Of a DNA stretch of 64,000 nt, positions 18,078 to 27,184 are shown in pieces (the stretch's first letter is position 1; the number at the start of each line of letters is the position of its first letter). A program made the position numbers and the translations under genes. The DNA is from CABYIR01 sp038103905 (GTDB lineage Bacteria > Pseudomonadota > Alphaproteobacteria > Pelagibacterales > AG-422-B15): positions 17,379 through 81,378 of the forward strand of contig JAYNZW010000007.1 of NCBI GenBank assembly GCA_038103905.1, read 5' to 3'. Below the pieces are notes generated by a model. That model was given only the letters and a program-made list of their open reading frames with translations, searched no databases and was not told where the DNA came from.

Positions 18078-18926
18078 ATGGCTATTAATTACGATGAAAT
18101 AATGTCGCTGACTTCTGAGAATGTAGAGATCTCTTACACTGATAAGGACTCAATTCTTTATAGCCTAGGGGTGGGGTTTGGTAATGACCCCATGAATGTT
18201 TATGAATTAAAATATGTATATGAGAATTCACAGATTGCCCTACCATCAATGGCAACAAATTTTCAATATCACTCTCCTTTACTTTTAAAAGCAAATATCA
18301 ATTTCATAATGGTTGTTCATGGTGAACAAAAACTCTCAATTACTAATCCGTTACCAGTATCAGGAGAATTTTTAGCAAATGCAAAAGTAATTGGTTGCTA
18401 CGATAAAGGGCCAGGCAAAGGAGCAATTATTGATGTTGAAACAACAATTAATTTAAAAAAAGATAATACAGAAATCTGTAAATTAATAAGTACTACTTTT
18501 GCTCGAGGAGATGGGGGTTTTGATGGACCGGCTTCACCCAAAAAAGAGTTAATCAAACCTACTGGAAATCCAGATTGTGTTCATGAAATAACAACAAAGC
18601 CTGATCAAGCTCTAATATTTAGATTATCAGGGGACTATAATCCACTTCACTCTGATCCGAATTTCGCTAAGGCCGCTGGCTTTGAAAGACCAATTTTACA
18701 TGGTATGTGTACTTACGGTATTGCCTGTCGCTCAATTGTTGAAAGTATGTGCGGTGGTGATACAAAAAAATTAAAAAGATTTGATTGTCGTTTTTCTTCT
18801 CCAGTATATCCTGGGGAAACAATTATTACTGAAATGTGGAATGATGGAAATAATTTTTACTTCCAATCAAAAGTAAAAGAAAGTGACAAAATAGTTATTA
18901 AAAATGGAGAAGGTGAATTGACATGA
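18078..18926 (+). CDS. MaoC-like (R)-specific enoyl-CoA hydratase (hydratase 2)
   Basis: 282 residues forming two hotdog halves like eukaryotic/bacterial hydratase 2. The catalytic motif is complete in the second half: FRLSGDYNPLHSDPNFAKAA followed by RPILHGMCTYG. The first half (VYELKYVYENS, ALPSMATNFQYH) lacks the active-site residues, as is usual. It hydrates trans-2-enoyl-CoA to (R)-3-hydroxyacyl-CoA. It overlaps the acyl-CoA dehydrogenase by 4 bases, so the dehydrogenase product is probably its substrate. Confidence 0.88.
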   Translation: MAINYDEIMSLTSENVEISYTDKDSILYSLGVGFGNDPMNVYELKYVYENSQIALPSMATNFQYHSPLLLKANINFIMVVHGEQKLSITNPLPVSGEFLANAKVIGCYDKGPGKGAIIDVETTINLKKDNTEICKLISTTFARGDGGFDGPASPKKELIKPTGNPDCVHEITTKPDQALIFRLSGDYNPLHSDPNFAKAAGFERPILHGMCTYGIACRSIVESMCGGDTKKLKRFDCRFSSPVYPGETIITEMWNDGNNFYFQSKVKESDKIVIKNGEGELT

Positions 18927-20104
18927 TACCGCCAGCTGGAATTGAACCTGGAAAGAGTAATTTGTTCTATAATGAGTCACATCATGCTTGGAGAGAGGAG
19001 TTAAGAAAATTTGTATCAAAAGAGATTGTTCCTTTTGTAGAAGAATGGGAAGATGCTGGAGAATTTTCAAAAGATCTTTATAAAAAAGCTGGTGACTTTG
19101 GATTACTTGGTATGGGTTATCCAGAAAAGTATGGTGGAACCAGTGAAGGAATTGATATTTTTCATGGAATAGTAACGTCTGAAGAACTTGCTCAAGGTTG
19201 TGGCGGTGTAGCTGCTAGTTTGTTATCACTAAATATTTCTTTGCCACTAATAATGGCACTTGGAACTGAAGAACAAAAACAAAAATATATTCCTCCAGTC
19301 ATCGCAGGTGATAAAATTGCTTGTCTTGGTGTAACAGAACCATCAGGCGGTTCTGATGTTGCCGGAATAAAAACTAAAGCGGTGAGGGATGGCGATCATT
19401 TTGTAATAAATGGATCAAAAATGTTTATTACAAGCGGCATGAGAGCTGATTATTATGTTGTTGCATGCAGAACTGGTGGGCCAGGAACATCAGGTATATC
19501 AGCAATTATAATTGAAAAAGGAACTCCAGGATTTACCCAAACACCATTAAAAAAAATGGGTTGGCTGTCTTCTGATACAGCTGCCTTATATTTTGATAAC
19601 GTGCGAGTACCAGTTGAAAATCTGATTGGAGGTGAAAACTCTGGTTGGATGGGAATAATGTCTAATTTTAGCCAAGAAAGGCTTGGATTAGCGGCTGGTA
19701 TGAATGCTTATTCTCAGATCTGTATTGATGAAGCTGTAGCTTGGGCAAAAGATAGAAAAACTTTTGGTAAACCTCTAATTGAAAACCAGGTAATTAAACA
19801 TAAGCTTGCTGAAATGAGTAGGATGGTTAACGCAACTAAAGCATATATGGAACTTATGACTTGGAGAGTTATGAACGGCGAGCAACCAATTGCAGATTTA
19901 GCATTACTTAAAGTTCAAGCTAGTAAAACAATGGAGTTTTGTGCTCGAGAAGCCATGCAGATACTTGGAGGGGCCGGCTACCTCAAAGCAAATAGCGGTC
20001 CTGGCAAAGTTGAAAGGATCTACCGCGAAGTAAGAGTGAATGCAATAGGTGGAGGCTCGGAAGAAATCATGCTCGACCTTGCATCTCGACAGTTAGGTTT
20101 TTGA
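18923..20104 (+). CDS. Acyl-CoA dehydrogenase
   Basis: 393 residues with the FAD-dependent acyl-CoA dehydrogenase layout: helical N-domain (HHAWREELRKFVSKEIVPF), ACLGVTEPSGGSDVAGIKT, WITSG-like FITSGMRADYYV, DRKTFGKPLIENQ and C-terminal YREVRVNAIGGGSEEIM. The short-chain catalytic Glu position is Gly here, whereas Glu270 in CIDEAVAWAKDRKTFG aligns with the catalytic glutamate of long-chain acyl-CoA dehydrogenase. That places it with long-chain/isovaleryl-type enzymes (inference from motif spacing). It is coupled to the hydratase gene by a 4-base overlap. Confidence 0.9.
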   Translation: MIPPAGIEPGKSNLFYNESHHAWREELRKFVSKEIVPFVEEWEDAGEFSKDLYKKAGDFGLLGMGYPEKYGGTSEGIDIFHGIVTSEELAQGCGGVAASLLSLNISLPLIMALGTEEQKQKYIPPVIAGDKIACLGVTEPSGGSDVAGIKTKAVRDGDHFVINGSKMFITSGMRADYYVVACRTGGPGTSGISAIIIEKGTPGFTQTPLKKMGWLSSDTAALYFDNVRVPVENLIGGENSGWMGIMSNFSQERLGLAAGMNAYSQICIDEAVAWAKDRKTFGKPLIENQVIKHKLAEMSRMVNATKAYMELMTWRVMNGEQPIADLALLKVQASKTMEFCAREAMQILGGAGYLKANSGPGKVERIYREVRVNAIGGGSEEIMLDLASRQLGF

Positions 20105-20123
20105 TTTATCAATCCGATACTTG

Positions 20124-20141
20124 TTTATTTATATAAATAAA
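20124..20141. other. Perfect 18-base AT-only palindrome after the acyl-CoA dehydrogenase gene
   Basis: TTTATTTATATAAATAAA at 20124-20141 is a perfect inverted repeat starting about 20 bases past the dehydrogenase stop. It contains no G or C and is not followed by a clean T run, so it would be a poor intrinsic terminator. It may be an operator, a cruciform, or chance in AT-rich DNA. The rest of the 156-base gap (20105-20260) shows nothing I recognise. Confidence 0.3.
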
Positions 20142-20260
20142 TATGTATAAATATTATATAAATAATATTTTACATAGTTGGTTTTCTTGAACTCTTACTC
20201 AAATAAACACCTTTCAAATCATAAATTTAAACAAAGTAGAAAAGTGTCATTCAAATTCTG

Positions 20261-21184
20261 ATGAGCATTTATCTACCAATAGCTGAAATCTCAATAAATA
20301 TCTTTCTGTTAATTTCTCTAGGGGGAGTTGTGGGTTTCTTATCTGGAATGTTTGGTCTAGGTGGAGGGTTTTTAATGACACCATTGTTAATATTTATTGG
20401 CATACCAACAAATGTAGCGGTTGCTACTTCTGCTAACCAGATTGTAGCTTCATCTGTATCGGGTGCAATAGGCCACTGGCGACAAGGGTTGGTTGACATA
20501 AAAATGGGAGGAGTTTTACTTTCTGGAGGTATCCTTGGTTCTATTGTTGGTGTAAAATTTTTTGATTATCTCTCAAATATTGGTCAGATTGATGCAGTAA
20601 TTTCAGTGCTTTATTTTGCATTGTTGTTTTCAATAGGGGCTTTAATGTTAATTGAAAGTTCTCAAGTAATCAGAGATAGGATTAGAAAAAAAACTGTAAA
20701 AAAGAAACTACACTATCATAATTGGGCGCATAGACTTCCATTTAAAACAAAATTCTATACTTCAAAATTATATATAAGTGTAATTCCACCAATAATAATA
20801 GGGTTTGTAATTGGAATATTATCAGGAACAATGGGCATTGGAGGTTCGTTTATTTTAATACCTGCAATGATTTACTTTCTAGGAATGCCAACTTCAAAAG
20901 TAATAGGTACTTCGCTATTTCAGATTATTTTCATAACCGCAATAGTCACATTGCTTCATGCAACTACAACTTTTGCACTTGATGCTGTTCTTGCAGTTAT
21001 TTTAATCATATCGTCAGTTGTTGGAGCTCAAGTAGGAGTCATTACAGCAAATAAACTAAGAGGAGAAGATTTAAGAGCTTTATTAGCAATAATTGTTTTA
21101 GTGGTTGCCGTTCAGATTGCTGCAGAATTATTTATTCAGCCTGACGATGTATTTAATTTTTCCCATATGGCTAATTATAAATGA
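20261..21184 (+). CDS. TauE/SafE family sulfite/organosulfonate exporter-like membrane protein
   Basis: 307 residues, about eight membrane segments in two homologous halves, each with the family glycine-rich motif: GVVGFLSGMFGLGGGFLMTPLL near the N-terminus (in part GFLSGMFGLGGGFL) and GILSGTMGIGGSFILIPAM in the second half. A charged, probably cytoplasmic loop (about residues 140-180) separates them. TauE/SafE proteins are thought to export sulfite, sulfoacetate or related anions. It overlaps the next gene by 4 bases, and that pairing with a TIGR02186-type protein is common in alphaproteobacteria. Confidence 0.87.
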   Translation: MSIYLPIAEISINIFLLISLGGVVGFLSGMFGLGGGFLMTPLLIFIGIPTNVAVATSANQIVASSVSGAIGHWRQGLVDIKMGGVLLSGGILGSIVGVKFFDYLSNIGQIDAVISVLYFALLFSIGALMLIESSQVIRDRIRKKTVKKKLHYHNWAHRLPFKTKFYTSKLYISVIPPIIIGFVIGILSGTMGIGGSFILIPAMIYFLGMPTSKVIGTSLFQIIFITAIVTLLHATTTFALDAVLAVILIISSVVGAQVGVITANKLRGEDLRALLAIIVLVVAVQIAAELFIQPDDVFNFSHMANYK

Positions 21185-21969
21185 ACTTAAAATCTATCAT
21201 CATTATTGTAACAGTTTACTTAAGCTTAATTTTAAATTCAAATTCATTAGTAATTGGATCAGATGAAAATGAAATTTTAATTGACGCTAATTTTTCGGGA
21301 AAAGATCTACTAGTATTTGGAGCCTTTTACGCTGATCCATCTCAGCCTCGTGAAAAAAAGGGAGATATTTTAATTGAAGTGGTTGGTCCGAAAGAGGATA
21401 TTGTCCTAAGAAAAAAAGAGTCTTTCTTAGGATTTTGGCTAAATGCGAAAAGCGTAAAATTTAGAGACGTACCAAGCTTTTATTATTTATCAAGTACAAG
21501 TAAATTGAAGGATAGTTTTTTTGAAAAAAATAGTATTGGTTTACTTGAAACTGATCAGTTGCCAGAAGTAAATTGGAGCTTGATTACAACTGAATGGGGA
21601 ACTGTAAGTTCTGATGAGGAAAAACAAGAATTTTATGAAGCCCTCGTTCGCAATAAGACTTATGAAAATGTTTTTAAGCAAACTTCTGAAGAGATTGAAA
21701 TACTTGATGGTAATTTATTCAAAACGAATATACCAATACCTAACACGGTTCCAGTTGGCACCTATGATGTGAATTTATATTTGATTTTAAATAATAAAAT
21801 CTCAAAAGATTACTCATATAAGTTCAAAGTGAGACGAATTGGAATAGAAAGTATAATTTTCAACTTTGCTAATAGTTTTCCACTTCTATATGGGTTTACT
21901 TCACTGGTAATCGCTCTTATTATAGGATGGATTAGCGCAGACTTATTTAGAAGATTCAGAAAAGCATAA
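21181..21969 (+). CDS. TIGR02186-like transmembrane protein
   Basis: 262 residues: an N-terminal signal/anchor (IIIIVTVYLSLILNSNSLVIG), a largely beta periplasmic domain of about 200 residues, and one C-terminal membrane helix (LYGFTSLVIALIIGWISADLF). Segments such as DANFSGKDLLVFGAFY and IPIPNTVPVGTYDVNLYL fit the conserved family TIGR02186 found beside TauE/SafE genes. Function unknown; an accessory role for the exporter is inferred only from linkage. It is coupled on both sides, with a 4-base overlap upstream and a 1-base overlap downstream. Confidence 0.75.
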   Translation: MNLKSIIIIVTVYLSLILNSNSLVIGSDENEILIDANFSGKDLLVFGAFYADPSQPREKKGDILIEVVGPKEDIVLRKKESFLGFWLNAKSVKFRDVPSFYYLSSTSKLKDSFFEKNSIGLLETDQLPEVNWSLITTEWGTVSSDEEKQEFYEALVRNKTYENVFKQTSEEIEILDGNLFKTNIPIPNTVPVGTYDVNLYLILNNKISKDYSYKFKVRRIGIESIIFNFANSFPLLYGFTSLVIALIIGWISADLFRRFRKA

Positions 21970-22697
21970 TGGAAGAAATATCATATAGTTATGTCCTGCT
22001 AGCAGGACTATTAAGTTTCTTATCTCCTTGCGTACTACCAATAGTGCCTGGATACCTGTGTTTCATTGCCGGTACATCACTTGATAAAGTTTTGGATGAT
22101 AGTTCAGTAGTAAGAGTAAATATTTTTAAGTATGCATTAAGCTTTGTTATTGGTTTTTCTACAGTTTTTATCTTACTAGGAGCTTCGGCAACAATCCTCA
22201 GTAGCTTGTTATATGAATACATTAATATTCTAAGAATTGTTGGAGGTATAATAATTATAATATTTGGCATTCACTTCACACAAATTATTCAAATCCCTTT
22301 TTTGAATAGTGATACGAGATTTCAATTACAAAATTATAGACCTGGTTTAGTTGGGTCTTATATAATTGGATTATCATTTGCTTTTGGGTGGACACCTTGT
22401 ATTGGTCCAATTCTTGGAAGTGTTCTATCTATTGCAGCTAGTTCCGAAACAGTTTCAACGGGCATTATACTGCTAATGATTTATTCTGCTGGACTTGGAA
22501 TACCATTTTTGTTTGCAGCTTACGGAATTGGTGGATTCTTAAAATTTTTATCAAAAATTAGAAAGTATATAAGAGCAATAGAAATTTTTACTGGAGTATT
22601 GCTAATTCTATTTGGTTTCCTTATTCTAACAAATAGAATACAGGAAATTGCATTCTTTTTTATTAAATACTTTCCTATATTATCTCAATTTGGTTAA
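21969..22697 (+). CDS. ccdA: CcdA-like cytochrome c biogenesis / thiol-transport membrane protein
   Basis: A 242-residue, six-helix CcdA protein. Each half has its redox cysteine: LLSFLSPCVLPIVPGYLCF in the first and AFGWTPCIGPILGSVL in the second. CcdA passes electrons from cytoplasmic thioredoxin across the inner membrane to periplasmic thiol oxidoreductases for cytochrome c maturation or other reductions. Here it follows TauE and TIGR02186 genes with overlapping ends, so a link to periplasmic sulfur chemistry is plausible. No ccm genes are nearby. Confidence 0.88.
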   Translation: MEEISYSYVLLAGLLSFLSPCVLPIVPGYLCFIAGTSLDKVLDDSSVVRVNIFKYALSFVIGFSTVFILLGASATILSSLLYEYINILRIVGGIIIIIFGIHFTQIIQIPFLNSDTRFQLQNYRPGLVGSYIIGLSFAFGWTPCIGPILGSVLSIAASSETVSTGIILLMIYSAGLGIPFLFAAYGIGGFLKFLSKIRKYIRAIEIFTGVLLILFGFLILTNRIQEIAFFFIKYFPILSQFG

Positions 22698-22708
22698 AGG
22701 AGCCGTCA

Positions 22709-23584
22709 ATGTTTGAAAAAAATTTATTACAAAATAAAAGAATTTTAGTTTCTGGCGGTGGTTCAGGACTTGGAAAAGCTATGGCAACAAGATATTTGGA
22801 ACTTGGAGCGGATATTTATATTTGTGGCAGAAGAAAGTCAGTCTTAGAAGAAACATCTAAAGAACTAATGGATCTTCATGGTGGCTCAGTAAAACCAATT
22901 TCATGTGACATAAAAATTCCGGAAGCAATTGAAGATATGGTTGATGAAATCTGGAGTGAAGGTCCTCTCACAGGCTTACTAAATAATGCTGCAGGGAATT
23001 TTATCTCAAGAACAGAAGACTTATCTCCTAGAGCGTTTACTGCTATTTCTAATATTGTCTTTAATGGGACTTTTTACATGACAAATGCTATTGGAAAAAG
23101 GTGGTTAAATGAAAATCTTAAAGGTAGCATTATCTCAATACTAACAACTTGGATAGACAGTAGTGGCCCATATACAGTTCCATCTGCAATGTCTAAGTCA
23201 GGTCTTGCAACTATGACTAGGTCTTTAGCAGCTGAATGGGGAAATAGAGGAATAAGATTAAATGGTATTTCTCCTGGGCCTTTTCCAACTAAAGGTGCAT
23301 GGGATAGATTAGCTCCAGGTGATAAAGGGAAGAATTTAATGGATGCTATACCAATGAAAAGAACTGGAGAATTAAGTGAGCTAGCAAACCTTGCAACTTT
23401 CTTAATGGCAGATGGATGTGAATATCTAACAGGAGAAATCATTGCGATAGATGGCGCTCAGTGGCTGAATCATGCTGGTAATTTTTACGAAATGCTAAAA
23501 GATGTTACCGATCAGGAATGGGATCAATTAAGAAATATGATTAAAGCTTCAAATGATGCAGACAAAGCAAAAAGGTCTGTTTAA
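22709..23584 (+). CDS. SDR related to 2,4-dienoyl-CoA reductase
   Basis: 291 residues. Cofactor motif SGGGSGLG, NNAAGNF, and a long DECR-like block with VPSAMSKSGLATMTRSLA and ISPGPFPTKGAWDRL. The YxxxK tyrosine is absent, as in dienoyl-CoA reductases, but the position 15 residues before Lys163, Tyr in mammalian DECR1, is Trp148 here; Tyr155 lies 8 before the Lys. It probably reduces an unsaturated acyl-CoA with NADPH. A strong ribosome site (AAAGGAG) precedes the ATG. It overlaps the convergent SDR by 4 bases. Confidence 0.8.
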   Translation: MFEKNLLQNKRILVSGGGSGLGKAMATRYLELGADIYICGRRKSVLEETSKELMDLHGGSVKPISCDIKIPEAIEDMVDEIWSEGPLTGLLNNAAGNFISRTEDLSPRAFTAISNIVFNGTFYMTNAIGKRWLNENLKGSIISILTTWIDSSGPYTVPSAMSKSGLATMTRSLAAEWGNRGIRLNGISPGPFPTKGAWDRLAPGDKGKNLMDAIPMKRTGELSELANLATFLMADGCEYLTGEIIAIDGAQWLNHAGNFYEMLKDVTDQEWDQLRNMIKASNDADKAKRSV

Positions 23585-24393
23585 TCGAAGTTTTTTTTAT
23601 ACATATTCCGTGAGAAGCTTCTAATTATGAATGGAAAATAATTCATAACAAAAGAAGCAAATTTACCTTCCCATCCAACTTTATTATGAACTTTTCTACT
23701 TTTATAGACGGATAAGACAGCTTCAGCTACTTTTTCAGCAGGATAAATTTTTGAAATCTCTTTTATTTTATCTCTATTAAAAGTTCCATCCATTCTCTCA
23801 GTAACTTGTTCAGCATTAAGTATAGGAGTTTCTGTAAACCATGGATTAATTTCACAAACAGAAATTCCATATTTATGAAACTCTACATTCAGAGACTCAG
23901 TTAATCCTCTGACTGCAAATTTTGTAGCAGAGTAGACCGCGGCACCTGGAACAGGTACAAATCCACCAATAGATGATGTATTAACTATAACGCTTTGGTT
24001 AGTTTTTTTAAGTAAAGGTAGAATTGCATAGATACCATTAATTATGCCATTCAAATTAACGTCTACAATTTTTTTAGACTCCTGAATCGGAATATCCTCT
24101 ACTCTTCCGGTAAAATTTGCAATTCCAGCATTATTAAAAAATAAATCGCATTTACCGTTTGTATACTTTTCAAATGATTCTCTTGCTTTCTCCCATTCCT
24201 TTACGCTTGTTACATCAAGTTTTTGATACATGCATAAGTTATGACCAATTTCTCGAGCAACCTCAATAAGGCCCTCTTCATTAATATCAAATAATCCTAC
24301 TTCCCAACCCTTTTTTGCAAAATAAATAGCAGTAGCTTTTCCAATTCCAGATGCTGCTCCTGTAATAAATATACTTTTTTTATTTTGTTTCAT
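23581..24393 (-). CDS. Short-chain dehydrogenase/reductase
   Basis: 270 residues with classical SDR motifs: TGAASGIG near the N-terminus, NNAGI, Ser in VNTSSIGGFV, and catalytic YSATK. The C-terminal about 40 residues contain a hydrophobic stretch (FASFVMNYFPFIIRSF), suggesting membrane association as in some retinol/steroid-type SDRs. The substrate is unknown. It lies 7 bases downstream of pyrD on the same strand, so it may ride on that transcript. Confidence 0.87.
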   Translation of the reverse strand: MKQNKKSIFITGAASGIGKATAIYFAKKGWEVGLFDINEEGLIEVAREIGHNLCMYQKLDVTSVKEWEKARESFEKYTNGKCDLFFNNAGIANFTGRVEDIPIQESKKIVDVNLNGIINGIYAILPLLKKTNQSVIVNTSSIGGFVPVPGAAVYSATKFAVRGLTESLNVEFHKYGISVCEINPWFTETPILNAEQVTERMDGTFNRDKIKEISKIYPAEKVAEAVLSVYKSRKVHNKVGWEGKFASFVMNYFPFIIRSFSRNMYKKNFD

Positions 24394-24400
24394 TCCAAAT

Positions 24401-25450
24401 TTAATTATTTATTTCAGAGCGAACTGCCTGCTCAATATTTTCAAAATTATCCTTCTCAAGATAATCTACAAGATCTTTCTTAATATTTTCAATAAGTCTA
24501 GACCCCTCATAAGTTAAAGCTGTATAAAGTTGAACAGCGGAAGCGCCTAATTTTATTTTTTTATATACATCAGCCGCATTGGAAATGCCTCCAACACCAA
24601 TAAGTGAAATTTCACCTTTAGTTTTTGTTGAAATAAGCTTTAAAACTTCATTAGACTTATCTCTAATAGGGACTCCTGACAGCCCTCCCTTTTCTCGAAA
24701 GAGTCTATTTGCTAAGCTGGAAGGTCTTTCAGTTGATGTATTTGAAACAATTAAACCATCAATATTATTTTTATAGACAATATTAATTATATCATCGTAA
24801 TCTTTTTCAGAGCTATCAGGATCTATTTTCAAGAAAATATTTTTCTGAATTGACTTGCTATCTTTGATCATCTTTAGTTCTTTAGTCAGAGTATCAAGTG
24901 ACTCGATTTTTTGGATATCTCTAAGTCCTTCTGTATTTGGAGATGAAAGATTAATAGTTATATAATCTGCATCAGAATAAATTTTTTCAAACAAGATAAG
25001 ATAATCATTGATAAAATTACTTGAATCTCTATTTGGGCCGATATTAGCACCTACTATGCTAATATTCTTTTTTCTTTTATTGAAATTTACTGAAAAACTA
25101 TCAATACCTTTATTATTAAATCCCAGTCTATTAATCAATGCCCTATCCTCAAGAAGCCTGAAAACTCTTGGTTTGGGATTTCCATATTGTGGTTTAATAG
25201 TAGTTGTACCACATTCAATTAATCCAAACCCTAGTTTTTGCATAGCATTAATTACTTCAGCATTTTTATCAAAACCGGCAGCTAAACCAATTGGATTTCT
25301 CAATTTTAGCCCTGCAATCGAGCAAGTAAGGCTAGGGTGATCATTTCTTTGATTCATTCCAAATGCTAGATACTTTAAAATTTGGATAGTTAAAAAATGA
25401 GAAGTTTCTGGTTGAAATGATTTTATTAAGTTTAGTAGATACTTTTCCAT
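24401..25450 (-). CDS. pyrD: Dihydroorotate dehydrogenase (quinone), class 2
   Basis: 349 residues. PyrD class 2 features: N-terminal membrane-associating helices (LLNLIKSFQPETSHFLTIQIL), GLAAGFDKNAEVINAM, ECGTTTIKPQYGNPKPRVFR, catalytic Ser in NLSSPNTEGLRD, and ISLIGVGGISNAADVY for FMN phosphate. It oxidises dihydroorotate to orotate in pyrimidine synthesis and passes electrons to ubiquinone at the inner membrane. It is preceded 8 bases upstream by lysK on the same strand. Confidence 0.95.
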   Translation of the reverse strand: MEKYLLNLIKSFQPETSHFLTIQILKYLAFGMNQRNDHPSLTCSIAGLKLRNPIGLAAGFDKNAEVINAMQKLGFGLIECGTTTIKPQYGNPKPRVFRLLEDRALINRLGFNNKGIDSFSVNFNKRKKNISIVGANIGPNRDSSNFINDYLILFEKIYSDADYITINLSSPNTEGLRDIQKIESLDTLTKELKMIKDSKSIQKNIFLKIDPDSSEKDYDDIINIVYKNNIDGLIVSNTSTERPSSLANRLFREKGGLSGVPIRDKSNEVLKLISTKTKGEISLIGVGGISNAADVYKKIKLGASAVQLYTALTYEGSRLIENIKKDLVDYLEKDNFENIEQAVRSEINN

Positions 25451-25458
25451 TATCTATT

Positions 25459-27027
25459 TCAGAAAGCTCTATCTTTTATTAATTGGATAGTTCTATCTAT
25501 TCCGTAAATTGCTACAAATGATCCAAATCTTGGGCCTTCAGTTTTTCCAAAAAGCACTTGATAAATCAAACTAAACCAGTCACGTAGATTAGTAAAATTA
25601 TAATCCTTTCCAATTTGGTATATTTCTGTCTGTATTTCTTCTGCGCTATGCGCACCTGTCATTGCCGAGAGCCTTTTAATAAGATCTTCAAAGATTTTTA
25701 GCTCTTCTGCGCTTGGTTTTTTATATGAAACTGAGGACTTAGTAATATCATTATAATAGTTAATAACACCATCAATTAGTTTCAAAATGAATTGAAGACT
25801 CTTATCATCAATATTTCCCACGTATTTTCTAACAAAGTCTAATATTAAATTTGGATCATTGCTTCCACTTGCTGAAACTAAGTTTAGTATCAGATTGTAG
25901 CTAATGGGCATATTGCCTAAATAATTAATTCCATTAGATATATGCCAGTAAGGATTTTCAATTTTTTGATCTAAAGATTGCTCTTCAAATTTATTAAGAT
26001 GTGAAAGAAATTCATCTGTTGATTTAGGTATAACTTCTAAAAATAATTTTTTTGCTCTCCTAGGATTTTGATACATAAAATAAGTTAATGTTTCTTGTGG
26101 TGCATAAGATAACCAATCTTCAATACTCAACCCATTACCTTTTGATTTTGATATCTTTTCACCATTTTGGTCTAAAAATAGTTCATAAAAAAAGTTTTCA
26201 GGAGGATTTCCACCAAGTGCTTTACAAATTTTTGCAGATAGTTGGAATGTTGGAATAAGATCCTTTCCGTACATTTCGTAATCGATACCCAAAGCTATCC
26301 ATCGCATAGCCCAGTCAACTTTCCACTGCAATTTACAGTTACCATCTAGCACAGAAACTTCAACTTCATCTCCACTTTCATCATTATACACAACTGAATA
26401 ATTCTCAATATTGGTACGTAAAATCTCTACCTCCAAAACCTTATTAGTTTTTTTACAAATTGGTAAAAATGGACTATAAGTTTTTCTTCGTTCTTCACCA
26501 AGAGTTGGTAAAATTATATTTTTAATTTTTTCATAATTTTTTAAAACATTTTTTAATTGCTCATTAAAAAAACCACTTTTATATAAATCTGTTGCACTTT
26601 TAAAATTATACCTAAATCCAAAATCATCTAAAAATGCCTTTAGCATTGAGTTATTGTGTTCACCGAAGCTATCATATTTTTCAAATGGATCAGGTACACT
26701 TGTTAGAGGTTGATTTAAATACGTTTGTAGCTTCTCCTGATTAGGAACATTATCAGGTATCTTTCTAAGTCCATCCAAGTCATCAGAAAAGGCAATTAAA
26801 TTTACTTTTTTCTCTGAAATTTTTTCTATAGCATTTAAAATCATGGTTGTTCGAGCAACTTCACCAAATGTACCTATATGTGGAAGTCCACTAGGACCGT
26901 AGCCAGTTTGGAGATTAATTTCTTCTTTTGAGCTCTTTTCAATACGACTTAATACTCTATTTGCCTCAATAAAAGGCCAACACTTAGCTTGAGATAATAA
27001 TTCGATAATTTCTGGATTTTTAGGCAT
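25459..27027 (-). CDS. lysK: Lysyl-tRNA synthetase, class I
   Basis: 522 residues. Class I synthetase signatures are present: GPSGLPHIGT (HIGH) near residue 45 and KISKSKGNG (KMSKS) past the middle; the Rossmann domain segment NLIAFSDDLDGLRKIPDN is typical of LysK. It charges tRNA-Lys. Class I LysRS is found in archaea and, among bacteria, characteristically in alphaproteobacteria and spirochaetes, so it is a useful taxonomic marker here. The start is the ATG at 27027; the 157-base divergent gap to folE (27028-27184) shows no recognisable element. Confidence 0.95.
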   Translation of the reverse strand: MPKNPEIIELLSQAKCWPFIEANRVLSRIEKSSKEEINLQTGYGPSGLPHIGTFGEVARTTMILNAIEKISEKKVNLIAFSDDLDGLRKIPDNVPNQEKLQTYLNQPLTSVPDPFEKYDSFGEHNNSMLKAFLDDFGFRYNFKSATDLYKSGFFNEQLKNVLKNYEKIKNIILPTLGEERRKTYSPFLPICKKTNKVLEVEILRTNIENYSVVYNDESGDEVEVSVLDGNCKLQWKVDWAMRWIALGIDYEMYGKDLIPTFQLSAKICKALGGNPPENFFYELFLDQNGEKISKSKGNGLSIEDWLSYAPQETLTYFMYQNPRRAKKLFLEVIPKSTDEFLSHLNKFEEQSLDQKIENPYWHISNGINYLGNMPISYNLILNLVSASGSNDPNLILDFVRKYVGNIDDKSLQFILKLIDGVINYYNDITKSSVSYKKPSAEELKIFEDLIKRLSAMTGAHSAEEIQTEIYQIGKDYNFTNLRDWFSLIYQVLFGKTEGPRFGSFVAIYGIDRTIQLIKDRAF

Positions 27028-27184
27028 TTTCGCACTTGTTATTATACACTAACTTATTAAACACAAATTTAAAAAAACTTACTTTTTCATGGTTTTTTAG
27101 ATTAATCAGTATATTTAAATATTGCATCAAGTAATTAATATATATAAAAACTGCTTTTTGATATAAAAATCATTTTCATCACTT

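Noticed and set aside
27028..27184. Riboswitch or leader upstream of folE
   Set aside because: The gap is nearly pure A/T with no conserved stem or ligand-binding motif that I can recognise.
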